Shown one piece after another: positions 25,672 to 34,382 of a stretch of 64,000 nt of DNA. Under the pieces are notes generated by a model. The model saw only the letters and a list, made by a program, of their open reading frames with translations, had not been told where the DNA came from and made no database searches. Source of the stretch: TMED8 sp038125725. Its GTDB lineage: Bacteria; Pseudomonadota; Alphaproteobacteria; Rhodospirillales; Casp-alpha2. Each line of letters starts with the position of its first letter. Position 1 is the first letter of the stretch. Location: contig JAYPEK010000017.1 in assembly GCA_038125725.1 (NCBI GenBank), forward strand, positions 11,329-75,328, in the 5' to 3' direction. A program made the position numbers and the translations under genes.

Positions 25672-26591
25672 CAGACCGGATCCCAGCTAAACACATCCTG
25701 CGAACGGTCGAGCGGATAGAAGCTCGGCGCCATCGCCGGGAAGGCGTGCTCGACGACGCTTTCCGGCGTCCAGCCCTGGCCTTCGTGCATGCCGCGCAGC
25801 GGCCGGTGCTGGGTCATCAGGAAAATCTCGTTGAAGCGCACGGCGAAGACCTGGCCGCTCACGTGGGCGGCGGCGTCGGCGCAAAGCGCGGTGGCGACGG
25901 TGGCGATCTTGTTCGGCGTCATGCGCTTCAGCTTCTCGACGCGTTCCTTTTGTGCCTCGTCGGTGATCGGAATGGTGCCGATCAGGCGGCTCCAGGCAAA
26001 GGGCGCGATGCAGTTGGAACGCACGTTGAAGCGCGACATATCCAGCGCCAGCGACTTCGACAGCCCGACGATACCCAGCTTGGCGGCGGCATAGTTGGCT
26101 TGGCCGAAGTTGCCGATCAGCCCGGAGGTCGAGGTCATATGCACGAAGACGCCGGATTCCTGTTCGCGGAAATGCGTGGCGGCGGCGCGCGACGTGTTGA
26201 AGCTGCCCTTCAGGTGCACGTTGATGACCGCGTCCCAGTCGTCCTCGGTCATCTTATGAAAGATCACGTCGCGCAGGTTGCCGGCGTTGTTGACGACGAT
26301 GTCGATGCGCCCGAAGCAATCGATGGCCTGGTCGACCATGCCCTGGGCCGCCTTGAAGTCGGCGACGCTGTCGAAATTGGCCTCGGCCTCGCCGCCGGCG
26401 TCGCGGATCGCCTTCACCGTTTCCATCGCCGGCATCTGGTCGGTGCCCTCGCCGTCTGCCTGGCCGCCGAGGTCGTTGACGATCACCTTGGCGCCCCGGG
26501 ACGCCATCATCTTGGCGATCTCCGCGCCGACACCGCGCCCGGCACCGGTGACCAGCGCCACCTTGCCCTGCAACATGTTTCCTTCGGACAT
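25671..26591 (-). CDS. SDR family (R)-3-hydroxyacyl-CoA dehydrogenase-like
   Basis: 306 residues. The cofactor motif TGAGRGVGAEI, NDLGGQADG, the NNAG motif, Ser in MTSTSGLIGN and Y-x3-K (YAAAKLG) form a complete short-chain dehydrogenase. A long C-terminal tail and the NDLGG segment resemble the dehydrogenase part of peroxisomal multifunctional enzyme 2. It would oxidise the product of the MaoC hydratase next door. It is the first gene of the minus-strand operon, with the divergent promoter region shared with the acyl-CoA dehydrogenase upstream. Start is at ATG 26591 or the ATG five codons later. Confidence 0.88.
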   Translation of the reverse strand: MSEGNMLQGKVALVTGAGRGVGAEIAKMMASRGAKVIVNDLGGQADGEGTDQMPAMETVKAIRDAGGEAEANFDSVADFKAAQGMVDQAIDCFGRIDIVVNNAGNLRDVIFHKMTEDDWDAVINVHLKGSFNTSRAAATHFREQESGVFVHMTSTSGLIGNFGQANYAAAKLGIVGLSKSLALDMSRFNVRSNCIAPFAWSRLIGTIPITDEAQKERVEKLKRMTPNKIATVATALCADAAAHVSGQVFAVRFNEIFLMTQHRPLRGMHEGQGWTPESVVEHAFPAMAPSFYPLDRSQDVFSWDPV

Positions 26592-26651
26592 TCTTTCTCT
26601 CTCCGCCCTGGTTCCGCCGCCCAGCCGGTTTATGGATCCGGTTCCGGCGGC

Positions 26652-26703
26652 TTGTGAATTTTAATTCGCGACATTAATATACGCATGCGAACGAAATGTC
26701 GAA
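26652..26703. promoter_or_regulatory. Divergent, overlapping promoters with inverted repeats
   Basis: On the plus strand, TTGTGA (26652-26657), a 17-bp spacer and TAATAT (26675-26680) fit a promoter for the acyl-CoA dehydrogenase. On the minus strand, TCGACA (26703-26698) and TATTAA (26679-26674) fit one for the SDR operon, using the same AT core. Inverted repeats TTAAT-N7-ATTAA (26661-26677) and CGACATT/AATGTCG (26669-26675, 26695-26701) overlap both. The MarR protein of this operon is the candidate ligand-responsive repressor. Confidence 0.5.
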
Positions 26704-26738
26704 TCCCATGCAACGGGGTTCAACCAGGGAGCCCACGC

Positions 26739-27887
26739 ATGATTTCCAGAACGCTTTTCAGCGAGGAGCACGAGGTGTTCCGCGAGTCCGTCCGGCGCTT
26801 CATCGCCGACGAGATCACCCCCTACCACGCCCAGTGGGAAAAGGACGGCCAAGTGAGCCGCGAGGTCTGGCTGAAGGCCGGCGCGCAGGGCTTCCTGGGC
26901 TGCTCGGTGCCGGAGGAATACGGCGGACCGGGCGCGGATTTCCTCTATACCACCGTGCTCTTGGAGGAACTGGCCAAGGGCTCGGTGACGGGGCCGGGGT
27001 TCCACCTGCACTCCGAGATCGTCATCCCCTACATCCTGCAATACGGCACCGAGGAACAGAAACGCGCCTGGCTGCCAAAGATGGTTTCGGGTGAATGGAT
27101 CGGCGCCATCGCCATGACCGAGCCGGGTGCCGGCTCCGACCTGCAGGGCATCAAGACGCATGCGAAACGCGACGGCGACGACTTCGTCATCACCGGCCAG
27201 AAGGTGTTCATCACCAACGGCCAGATGTCGGATATCGTCATCGTGGCGTGCAAGACCGACCCGACCCAGGGTGCCAAGGGCATGAGCCTGATCGTCGTCG
27301 AGCGGGGCCGCGAAGGCTTCGAGCGCGGCCGCAACCTGGAAAAGGTCGGCTGGCACGCGCAAGACACATCGGAACTGTTCTTCGATCAGGTCCGCGTACC
27401 GGCGACGAACTTGCTCGTCGGCGAGGGCCGCGGCTTCTATCAATTGGTGGAACAGTTGCCGCAGGAACGCCTGATCGTCGCCATCCGCTGCATTACCATC
27501 GCGGAAGCCGCGCTGGAATGGACGGTCGAATACACGCGCGAGCGCAAGGCCTTCGGCAAGTCCGTCGCCGATTTCCAGAACACGCGCTTCAAGCTGGCCG
27601 AGATCAAGGCGGAAGCCGCCGTGCAGCGGGTGTTCGTCGACAAGTGCACGGAACTGCTGCTGGCCGGAGAGCTGACGGCGGAGGACGGCGCCATCGCCAA
27701 GCTGCGCACGTCGGAATTCATGTGCCAGGCGCTGGACGACTGCCTGCAATTGTTCGGCGGCTACGGCTACATGTGGGAATATCCCATCGCGCGTGCCTGG
27801 GCCGATAACCGCTTCGCGCGCATCGCCGGCGGCTCGTCGGAGATCATGAAGGAAATCATCGGCCGCGACCTGACCGGGACACGCTGA
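26739..27887 (+). CDS. Acyl-CoA dehydrogenase
   Basis: 382 residues. The FAD/substrate motif IGAIAMTEPGAGSDLQGIKT, the KVFITNG strand, QNTRFKLAEIKAE and the C-terminal QLFGGYGYMWEYPIARAW define an ordinary acyl-CoA dehydrogenase. The segment GGSSEIMKEIIGRDL closes the domain. Start ATG 26739 gives the expected N terminus and follows AGGGA. It introduces the 2,3 double bond that the MaoC hydratase would hydrate. It is divergent from the SDR-MaoC-MarR-CaiB-thiolase operon and followed 3 bp later by a thioesterase. Confidence 0.92.
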   Translation: MISRTLFSEEHEVFRESVRRFIADEITPYHAQWEKDGQVSREVWLKAGAQGFLGCSVPEEYGGPGADFLYTTVLLEELAKGSVTGPGFHLHSEIVIPYILQYGTEEQKRAWLPKMVSGEWIGAIAMTEPGAGSDLQGIKTHAKRDGDDFVITGQKVFITNGQMSDIVIVACKTDPTQGAKGMSLIVVERGREGFERGRNLEKVGWHAQDTSELFFDQVRVPATNLLVGEGRGFYQLVEQLPQERLIVAIRCITIAEAALEWTVEYTRERKAFGKSVADFQNTRFKLAEIKAEAAVQRVFVDKCTELLLAGELTAEDGAIAKLRTSEFMCQALDDCLQLFGGYGYMWEYPIARAWADNRFARIAGGSSEIMKEIIGRDLTGTR

Positions 27888-27890
27888 TCC

Positions 27891-28283
27891 ATGAACGACT
27901 TCCCCGAGGTCGAGCCGGGCGGTTTCCAGAAGATGGTCGGCTACCAGATCGCCGAGTGGAGCGCCGGCCACGCGGTGCTGACGCTGGAGATGGACGAAAA
28001 CCATGCCAACCGCCATGGCGACGCGCATGGCGGCATTCTGATGACACTGCTGGACGCCGCCTGCACGCGCGCCGGCGCCGTCGATCCCGACTCAGGCGAA
28101 ATCCGCCGCGCCGCCACCGTCTCCATGACCACCAACTTCATCAAGCCGGGCAAGATGGGGATGCTGCGCGCGGTCGGGCGCAAGACCGGCGGCGGACGCC
28201 GGATATTCTTCGCCCAGGCGGAGGTCTTCGACGCCGACGGCGAGGTGATCGCCAGCGCCATGGTCACCGGGCGTTACGCCTAA
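27891..28283 (+). CDS. PaaI family hot-dog thioesterase
   Basis: 130 residues, a single hot-dog domain with the PaaI pattern NRHGDAHGGILMTLLDAAC (conserved HGG plus Asp) and the central MTTNFIKPGK strand. Such enzymes hydrolyse acyl-CoA thioesters and relieve CoA trapping when a pathway stalls. It starts 3 bp after the acyl-CoA dehydrogenase and so shares its operon. Cytoplasmic tetramer in the family. Confidence 0.9.
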   Translation: MNDFPEVEPGGFQKMVGYQIAEWSAGHAVLTLEMDENHANRHGDAHGGILMTLLDAACTRAGAVDPDSGEIRRAATVSMTTNFIKPGKMGMLRAVGRKTGGGRRIFFAQAEVFDADGEVIASAMVTGRYA

Positions 28284-28353
28284 GTGGGTTTTCCCGCTTT
28301 CAATAATTGATTAAGCATATGCGCCTAGGTTTTCCCCGACGGCCGGCGCGCTC

Positions 28354-28366
28354 GGGTATAATACCC
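28354..28366 (+). promoter_or_regulatory. Probable promoter -10 in a palindrome
   Basis: GGGTATAATACCC is a perfect 13-bp palindrome with a consensus -10 (TATAAT, 28357-28362). No good -35 is seen at 17 bp (TTTCCC near 28331-28336). It would transcribe the Sel1-repeat gene, about 63 bases upstream of its TTG start. Confidence 0.45.
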
Positions 28367-28424
28367 GCGATTCGCCGATGCGGACGATTGCGCCGGCGCA
28401 TGCAGAGTTGAATGGACCGCTGAT

Positions 28425-29558
28425 TTGAACATCATCGCCAAAATCGGGATCGCCGCCGGGGCCTCGCTCGTGGTCGGCACCGGCATCGCCGCGGTGCTGC
28501 TGCCGAACAGCACGCTGCGCGCCCTGCCCGGCCCCGTGGGCGACGCCGCGGTGAGCTTTAAGCATGGCGTCCACGACAGCCTGGAAGGCAGCCTCTACGG
28601 CATCAAGGAATTCTGGTGGGATCTGTCGGAAGGCAAGCTGTTCGACTCGTCACCGCGCACCGTGGTGGAGCTGCCGAAGGCGCTGCGCGACCAGTTCGGC
28701 ACGCGCCCGGCGTCCAGCCAGCCGGCACTGAAAGCGGAAGCCGAACATCAGGCGCCGGCCATGCAAGCCGCGCCAGAACAAATGGCGGAAGCCAAGCCCG
28801 AACCCCAGCCGGCACCCGCCGCCGAGGCCCATGCGGAGCCGAAACCGATGCCCGCCGCCGGCCACGAAAGCGCCGAACATGCGCAGGAAGCGAAACCGGC
28901 GATGGCCCCGGCGCCGGAAGAGCCCAAACAGATGGCCGCCGAAGCCGATCACAAAACGGCGGAAATGGCCCACGCACCGGCACCGCCGCCACCACCACCG
29001 CCGCCGTCGCCGGAACCAAAACCGAAGATGGCCGAGGCCCCGAAACCTCAGCCGGCGCCCCAGCCGGCACCCAAACCGGCCGTGCAGCACGCCCCGCAAC
29101 CCGCGCCGGCCCCCGCGCCGGCACCGCAGCAGGCTTCGGCGCCGAACATGGCTGCCGACACCGATGGCAGTCTGGCGCATAAGGAAGGCCTCAAGTACTA
29201 CAAGGGCGACGGCGTCGAGAAGGATTTCCGCAAGGCCGCCGAGTGGTTCGAGAAGGCTGCCGCCAAGGGCCATGCCGGTGCCCAGTACAACCTCGGCATC
29301 ATGGCCTATCTGGGCCAGGGCGGGCCGCAGGACTTCGCCACCGCCGCCAAATGGTTCAACCGCGCCGCCGAGGCCGGCCACGCCGCCGCGCAGTACAACC
29401 TCGGCTTCATGTATTACGAGGGCAAGGGCGTGAAGAAGGACGACCTGCAGGCCTATACCTGGATCGACCGCGCCGCCAACCAGGGCCACAAGAAGGCGAT
29501 GACGGCGCGCGACGCGCTCGCCAAGGCGCTGCCGAAGGAAATCTTCCAGTCCAGATAA
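28425..29558 (+). CDS. Membrane-anchored Sel1-repeat (TPR-like) protein with Pro/Ala-rich linker
   Basis: 377 residues from a TTG start, for which no upstream in-frame ATG or GTG was seen. An N-terminal hydrophobic segment (about 2-27) suggests a membrane anchor. About 90-245 is a low-complexity Pro/Ala/Lys/Glu-rich linker, including a run of consecutive prolines near 190. The C terminus carries Sel1-type repeats (GVEKDFRKAAEWFEKAAAKG, then AAKWFNRAAEAGHAAAQYNL and a third). A periplasm-facing scaffold that spans the wall through the Pro-rich linker is plausible. Tandem hairpins follow the stop codon. Confidence 0.75.
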   Translation: MNIIAKIGIAAGASLVVGTGIAAVLLPNSTLRALPGPVGDAAVSFKHGVHDSLEGSLYGIKEFWWDLSEGKLFDSSPRTVVELPKALRDQFGTRPASSQPALKAEAEHQAPAMQAAPEQMAEAKPEPQPAPAAEAHAEPKPMPAAGHESAEHAQEAKPAMAPAPEEPKQMAAEADHKTAEMAHAPAPPPPPPPPSPEPKPKMAEAPKPQPAPQPAPKPAVQHAPQPAPAPAPAPQQASAPNMAADTDGSLAHKEGLKYYKGDGVEKDFRKAAEWFEKAAAKGHAGAQYNLGIMAYLGQGGPQDFATAAKWFNRAAEAGHAAAQYNLGFMYYEGKGVKKDDLQAYTWIDRAANQGHKKAMTARDALAKALPKEIFQSR

Positions 29559-29580
29559 CCGCCTATCTTGCGGTCTTTTG
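29558..29580 (+). terminator. Terminator-like hairpin 1 after Sel1 gene
   Basis: ACCGC (29558-29562), loop CTATCTT, GCGGT (29570-29574), then CTTTTG. It begins at the last base of the stop codon. An identical 17-nt hairpin recurs 32 bp downstream. Confidence 0.5.
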
Positions 29581-29589
29581 ACGTCGATG

Positions 29590-29613
29590 ACCGCCTATCT
29601 TGCGGTTTTCTTC
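29590..29613 (+). terminator. Terminator-like hairpin 2 (identical copy)
   Basis: The same 17-nt ACCGCCTATCTTGCGGT (29590-29606), followed directly by TTTCTTC. With hairpin 1 it forms a tandem pair that isolates the outer-membrane protein gene from upstream transcription. Confidence 0.55.
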
Positions 29614-29694
29614 GGAATTTAATACTATATTTACCATAACCAGCTATTCCCAGGGAGAACAGGCCGCAAAGGCCATCAACATAGGGAATAGTCG

Positions 29695-30666
29695 ATGACG
29701 TATAAGGATATGGCCGCGCTCCTGGGCATTTGCGCGGTCTCTGGGATCCTAGCTTCGGCGCCGGCCATGGCGTCGTCCCCGCAACCGCTCTCGCCCCAGG
29801 CCATTCTGCCGATGGATCTTTCCGTCGCGGCGCCTCGGGTCGTGCAAATCGTCGAGCTTGCCGGCGCCGATGACGGCGACAAGGCCACCGACGAACAGTT
29901 GAAAAAGGCCGGCCAGAACATGGTGCCGGCCGACGACATGAAGAAGGCCACCCATAGCGCCACCCCGACGGCGCAACCGGCCAAGCCGGTCGAGCCGATG
30001 CCGATGAAGACGGCCGACGACAAGGACAAGATGCCGGCCAAGACCATGCCGGCCAAGGAAACCAAGCCGGAAGCGCCTGCCAAGCCCGACGCGATGATGG
30101 CCGAGGCGCCGAGCGCCGGTTTCTACATCAGAGGCGACGTCGGCTACGGCTTCGCGGTCGATCCCGACGGCTCCACTAGCGCCGGCGCCATGACCGGCGA
30201 AAGCGTCGACAACGCAGCCCTGATCGGCGGCGGCATCGGCTACCGCTTCGGCAACGGGCTGCGCACCGACATGACATTCGATTTCCGTTCCGACGCCGAC
30301 GTGGAAGCGACCACCGCCGGCGGCACCGCCGTGACCTCCGAGGTCAACGGCTGGACGGTAATGGCCAATGCCTACTGGGACGTACAGGGCATGGACATGG
30401 TGACCCCCTATCTCGGTGCCGGCATCGGTTATTCACGGCTTGAGACCGCCACCCAGTCCGGCGGCGGTGGCGAAGCTGGCGACACCTCGTCCAACCTCGC
30501 CTGGGCGATGATGCTCGGCGCCACGGTGGACGTCGGCATGGCCGACGCGGTGCTCGACCTCGGTTACCGCTATATCAGCCTCGACGATTTCAACCAGTCG
30601 GGCGGTGCCAGCTACGACGACCTGATGGCGCACGAGGTCCGGGTCGGCCTTCGCTACAACTTCTGA
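29695..30666 (+). CDS. Outer-membrane beta-barrel protein (OmpA/porin-family type)
   Basis: 323 residues. A Sec signal (about 1-26, cleavage near AMA|SS) is followed by a disordered, Pro/Lys/Met-rich segment (about 55-140) with repeated PAK/KP units. From about 143 an eight-stranded barrel follows, opened by GFYIRGDVGYGFAVD and closed by the terminal-Phe strand EVRVGLRYNF. Alternating GGGIGYRFGNG and YLGAGIGYSRLE strands match the opacity/porin-like barrel family. The linker could cross the peptidoglycan. The end overlaps the convergent transporter gene by 13 bp. Confidence 0.88.
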   Translation: MTYKDMAALLGICAVSGILASAPAMASSPQPLSPQAILPMDLSVAAPRVVQIVELAGADDGDKATDEQLKKAGQNMVPADDMKKATHSATPTAQPAKPVEPMPMKTADDKDKMPAKTMPAKETKPEAPAKPDAMMAEAPSAGFYIRGDVGYGFAVDPDGSTSAGAMTGESVDNAALIGGGIGYRFGNGLRTDMTFDFRSDADVEATTAGGTAVTSEVNGWTVMANAYWDVQGMDMVTPYLGAGIGYSRLETATQSGGGGEAGDTSSNLAWAMMLGATVDVGMADAVLDLGYRYISLDDFNQSGGASYDDLMAHEVRVGLRYNF

Positions 30667-31547
30667 GCCGCCCGCCTCTGCTGGCGTTCGCGGTGCAGGA
30701 TGAAGATGCCGCTGGCAACGACCACGCCGCCACCGATGAAGGTCGTCGCCTCCGGCACGTCGCCGAACATCAGATAGCCCAGCAGCGTCGCCCAGATCAC
30801 GGTGGTGTATTTGAACGGTGACGCCAGCGCGGCTTCTGCATAGCGGAAGGTCTCGATCATCAGATAGTGGGCTCCGCCGATCAACAGCCCGTTCAGCACC
30901 AGAAAGCCCCAATCGCGCCCCGACACCGGCTGCCAATCGACCACCGGCAAAGACAGCAGCCCGCCCAGCGCCACGCCCACGGTGGAATAGAACAATAGCG
31001 CCTCGGAAGTTTCGGTGGCGCTGAACTTGCGCGTCAGGATATCGCGCATGGCGCCGGTGCAACTGGCCGCCAGCGGAAACAGCGCCGCCCACTGGAACAC
31101 CGATCCACCCGGCCGGAAGATGATCAGAATGCCGACGAACCCGGCCAGCACCGCCATCCAGCGGCGCCAGCCGACGCGCTCTCCCAGCATCACCGGCGCC
31201 AGCGCGGTGACGAACAGCGGCCCGGCGAAAGCAATGGAAATGGCGTCCGCCAACGGCAGGTACTTGAGCCCGCTGACGAACAGATAGGTCCCGGCGATCA
31301 TCACCGCCGCGCGCATGGCATGCGCCCGGAAGCTGTGGATCACCAGCGCGTTCAAGCCACCCGCACGCCAGACGAAATAGGTGATCGGCAGCATCACGAA
31401 CATGCCGCGCAGGAACATCAATTGCCCCACCGGATAGCCGCCCGTCAGCATCTTCAGGACGGCGTCGTTGGCGGTAAGGAAGGCGCCGCCCGCGACCATG
31501 CAGGCAATCCCTTTCAGCGGGGCGGACGAACCGCGTGACTCGGCCAT
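30654..31547 (-). CDS. EamA/DMT family transporter
   Basis: 297 residues with about ten predicted hydrophobic helices and two EamA repeats, the first ending near YLPLADAISIAFAGPLF and the second near YAEAALASPFKYTTVIWATLLGY. DMT proteins export metabolites or amino acids across the inner membrane. It starts 3 bp after the stop of the acyl-CoA ligase gene and so lies in that operon, which suggests export of a toxic intermediate or of the growth substrate's by-product. Confidence 0.9.
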   Translation of the reverse strand: MAESRGSSAPLKGIACMVAGGAFLTANDAVLKMLTGGYPVGQLMFLRGMFVMLPITYFVWRAGGLNALVIHSFRAHAMRAAVMIAGTYLFVSGLKYLPLADAISIAFAGPLFVTALAPVMLGERVGWRRWMAVLAGFVGILIIFRPGGSVFQWAALFPLAASCTGAMRDILTRKFSATETSEALLFYSTVGVALGGLLSLPVVDWQPVSGRDWGFLVLNGLLIGGAHYLMIETFRYAEAALASPFKYTTVIWATLLGYLMFGDVPEATTFIGGGVVVASGIFILHRERQQRRAAQKL

Positions 31548-31550
31548 GCG

Positions 31551-33086
31551 CTAAACTTGCCGCTCCCATCCCTGCCAATAGGGTTCGCGCAGCCGGCGCT
31601 TGTAGATCTTGCCGTCGTCGCCGCGCGGCAGCTCGTCGCGGAACTCGATCACGCGCGGCACCTTGAATCCGGCCAGGTGCCGGCGCAGGTGATCCATCAC
31701 CATGTCCTCGGTCAGGCTCGCGCCGGGCTCGGGGCGCACGACGGCCATCAGCTTCTCGCCGAACTCGGCGTCGGGAATACCGAACACGGCGCCGTCGGCG
31801 ATCCCTTCCATCTCCACCAGCGCCGCCTCGATCTCGGCGGGATAAATGTTGGCGCCGCCGGACACCACCATGTCCTTGGCGCGGTCGCAGATATAGACGA
31901 AGCCGTCTTCGTCGAAGTAGCCGATGTCGCCGATGGTCACCAGATCGCCGTGGCCGACCTCGCGCCTGGCTTCATCGCGGTTGTGGTAGGTGAAATCCGG
32001 GAAGCAATGCAGCTTGCCATACAGTTGGCCGGGCGTGCCGGCCGGCACTTCGTTGCCTTTTTCGTCCAGCGCCTTCAGCGTCACCTCTTCCGGCACGCGG
32101 CCGACGGTGCCGGGCTTGGCCAGCCATTCCTCGGAATTGCAGATTGTCCAATAGCCGCCCTCGGTGCCGCCGTAGAACTCATGCACGATAGGCCCTAGCC
32201 AATCGATCATGCGGCGCTTCACTTCCGACGGACAGGGCGCGGCGGCGTGCATGATGTGGCCGAGCGACGAGAGGTCGTAGCCGGCGCGTTCCTCGTCCGA
32301 GAGCTTCAGCAGGCGCACGAACATGGTCGGCACCATGAACGTGGTGGTGACCCGCTCGCGCTCGATGGTGGCGAGGAATTCGGCCGCGTCGAACCGCGGC
32401 ATCATCACCACCGCGTCGGCCACCTTGGCGGCGCGCAGCGAAAAGGAATTCGGCGCCGCGTGATAGAGCGGCCCGGCGACCAGCGCGCGGATGCCCGGCT
32501 TGATGCCGTAAATCTTGTCGCGCATGGCGGCGAGCGCCAGGTTGGCTTCCGCCGACTGGGTGCCGCGCCGGACCCCCTTGGGCAAACCGGTGGTGCCGGA
32601 CGTATACATCATGGTTTCCGTCGGCAGCGGATGCGGCTCGGCCAGTGGCTCAAAGCCGGCCAGCCAATCGTCCCACAGGACGCAAGTCGGCATCGGGCCG
32701 GTGTCGGCGGCGTCGATGCCATAGGCATCGGCGACCTCGGGCGGCGTCGGCACCGTCAGCACCGTGACGCCTTCGGGGATGCGCTCGGCCACGTGGCGCA
32801 GCAGATCGGCGTGCACGACGATCACCTTGGCGGCGCTGTCGGTGAGGATATGCTCGACCTCGGCCGGCGCCAGGTGCCAGTTGATCGGCACCGCGTAGAC
32901 GCCTGCGGCCTGCGCGGCGAATGTCGCCTCGAAAAACGGGAAGTCGTTGCGCATCAGGATGGCGATTGCGTCGCCGGCGCCCACGCCAATTTCTCCGAAG
33001 CCGGCGGCGGCGCGCATGGCACGCGCCTCCACGTCCTCGTGCGATCGGAACCGCTCCCCACTGATCAGACCGCGCCGCTCCGACAT
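31551..33086 (-). CDS. AMP-binding acyl-CoA synthetase
   Basis: 511 residues of the ANL superfamily. The P-loop is YTSGTTGLPKGVRRG, the A5-type motif is FYGGTEGGY, IGDIGYFDEDGFVYICDRAKD is the hinge region, and the catalytic Lys lies near GDDGKIYKRRL. It activates a carboxylic acid to its CoA thioester via an acyl-adenylate. It lies between the acyl-CoA dehydrogenase (33155, same strand) and the DMT transporter. GGGGGAGGGAGG precedes the ATG. Chain length and branching of the substrate are not readable. Confidence 0.93.
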   Translation of the reverse strand: MSERRGLISGERFRSHEDVEARAMRAAAGFGEIGVGAGDAIAILMRNDFPFFEATFAAQAAGVYAVPINWHLAPAEVEHILTDSAAKVIVVHADLLRHVAERIPEGVTVLTVPTPPEVADAYGIDAADTGPMPTCVLWDDWLAGFEPLAEPHPLPTETMMYTSGTTGLPKGVRRGTQSAEANLALAAMRDKIYGIKPGIRALVAGPLYHAAPNSFSLRAAKVADAVVMMPRFDAAEFLATIERERVTTTFMVPTMFVRLLKLSDEERAGYDLSSLGHIMHAAAPCPSEVKRRMIDWLGPIVHEFYGGTEGGYWTICNSEEWLAKPGTVGRVPEEVTLKALDEKGNEVPAGTPGQLYGKLHCFPDFTYHNRDEARREVGHGDLVTIGDIGYFDEDGFVYICDRAKDMVVSGGANIYPAEIEAALVEMEGIADGAVFGIPDAEFGEKLMAVVRPEPGASLTEDMVMDHLRRHLAGFKVPRVIEFRDELPRGDDGKIYKRRLREPYWQGWERQV

Positions 33087-33154
33087 GGCCTCCCTCCCCC
33101 AATATCACCTACCTAGATAGCACCGGGCCCGAGGCCGGGAAAGCCGATCCGTCG

Positions 33155-34300
33155 TCAGGCTGGGGATATCCCCATCAGCTTTGAAATGATGCGCAGCATG
33201 ACCTCGTCGGCGCCGCCGCCGATGGACGACACCCGGTAGTCGCGGAACTTGCGCGAGATCGGCGATTCCCAGACGTAGCCATGCCCGCCCCAATATTGCA
33301 GGCAGCTATCCATCACCTCGCGCTGCAACCGCCCGACCTTGAGCTTCACCATCGACGCCAGCTTGGTCACGTCCTCGCCGGCGACGTAAAGCCCGACCGC
33401 CTTGTAGACCAGCGCGCGCAGCGCCTCCACGTCCGTCTGCAACTCGGCCAGGCGGTAGTGCACCACCTGGTTATCCAGGATCGACTTGCCGAAGGCCTGG
33501 CGGTTCCGCGTGTAGTCGATGGTCTCCTGGATGGCGTCGTCCATGACGCGCAAGCCTCTGAGGCCGGCGAACATGCGCTCTTCCTGGAACTGCTCCATCT
33601 GGTAGATGAAACCTCGGTTCTCGTCGCCGATGCGATTGCGTTCGGGCACCCGCACGTCGTCGAAGAAAAGCTGCGCCGTATCCGACGCCATCATGCCGAT
33701 CTTGCGCATCTTATGTTTGGTGATGCCGGGGCTGTCCAAGGGCACTACGATCAGCGACTTGTTCTTGTGCACCGTGCCATCGCCGGTGTTCACCAACAGG
33801 CAGATCCAATCAGCCTGCAACCCGTTGGTAATAAACATCTTGGCACCGTTGATGACGTAGTCACCGCCATCCTTGCGCGCCGTGGTCTTCAGGCTGGCCA
33901 CGTCGGAACCGGCACCGGCTTCCGTCACCCCGATGCAGGCAACCATGTCGCCGGCAATGGCCGGCGCCAGGTAGTCGCGTTTGAGCTCGTCCGAGCCATG
34001 CCGGGCAAGCGCCGGCGTCGCCATCGAGGTTTGCACCCCCGTCGCCATCGCCACCGCGCCGCAGTTGATGGCGCCGAGCGTTTCGCAGGCGACGGCGGCA
34101 AAGGAATAATCCAGCCCGGCGCCACCGTAGGCTTCGGGCTTGTCGATCCCTAAGAACCCGAGATCGCCCATCTTCTTGAACACCTCGTGGGCGGGAAAGA
34201 TTTCGTCCTCCTCCCACTGGTCGACGTGGGGGTTGATCTCCGCCTCGATGAATTTCTCGAGGCTCGCCATTAGTTCCTTGTGCTCGTGCGTAAGCTGCAT
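33155..34300 (-). CDS. Acyl-CoA dehydrogenase
   Basis: 381 residues with a complete ACAD signature: CIGVTEAGAGSDVASLKTTA, KMFITNG, FGKSILDNQVVHYRLAEL and the C-terminal YWGGHGYVWESPISRKFRDY. The C-terminal SIGGGADEVMLRI block resembles citronellyl-CoA and isovaleryl-type dehydrogenases, in line with the AtuA and carboxylase genes on the other strand. First gene of the minus-strand operon (dehydrogenase, ligase, transporter), divergent from tetR. Confidence 0.92.
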   Translation of the reverse strand: MQLTHEHKELMASLEKFIEAEINPHVDQWEEDEIFPAHEVFKKMGDLGFLGIDKPEAYGGAGLDYSFAAVACETLGAINCGAVAMATGVQTSMATPALARHGSDELKRDYLAPAIAGDMVACIGVTEAGAGSDVASLKTTARKDGGDYVINGAKMFITNGLQADWICLLVNTGDGTVHKNKSLIVVPLDSPGITKHKMRKIGMMASDTAQLFFDDVRVPERNRIGDENRGFIYQMEQFQEERMFAGLRGLRVMDDAIQETIDYTRNRQAFGKSILDNQVVHYRLAELQTDVEALRALVYKAVGLYVAGEDVTKLASMVKLKVGRLQREVMDSCLQYWGGHGYVWESPISRKFRDYRVSSIGGGADEVMLRIISKLMGISPA

Positions 34301-34353
34301 TGCCGTTCCTCCCGAACCTTCTTGCTGCCTCTCCTGGCTCGCGAAACTTTCGG

Positions 34354-34382
34354 TTGATTGGCGAGCTTTAAAAAACTAACAT
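34354..34382 (+). promoter_or_regulatory. Predicted promoter of the tetR-carboxylase operon
   Basis: TTGATT (34354-34359), a 17-bp spacer and TAACAT (34377-34382). Seven bases after the -10 is the A of the start codon ATG at 34389, so the transcript would be leaderless. Confidence 0.5.
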
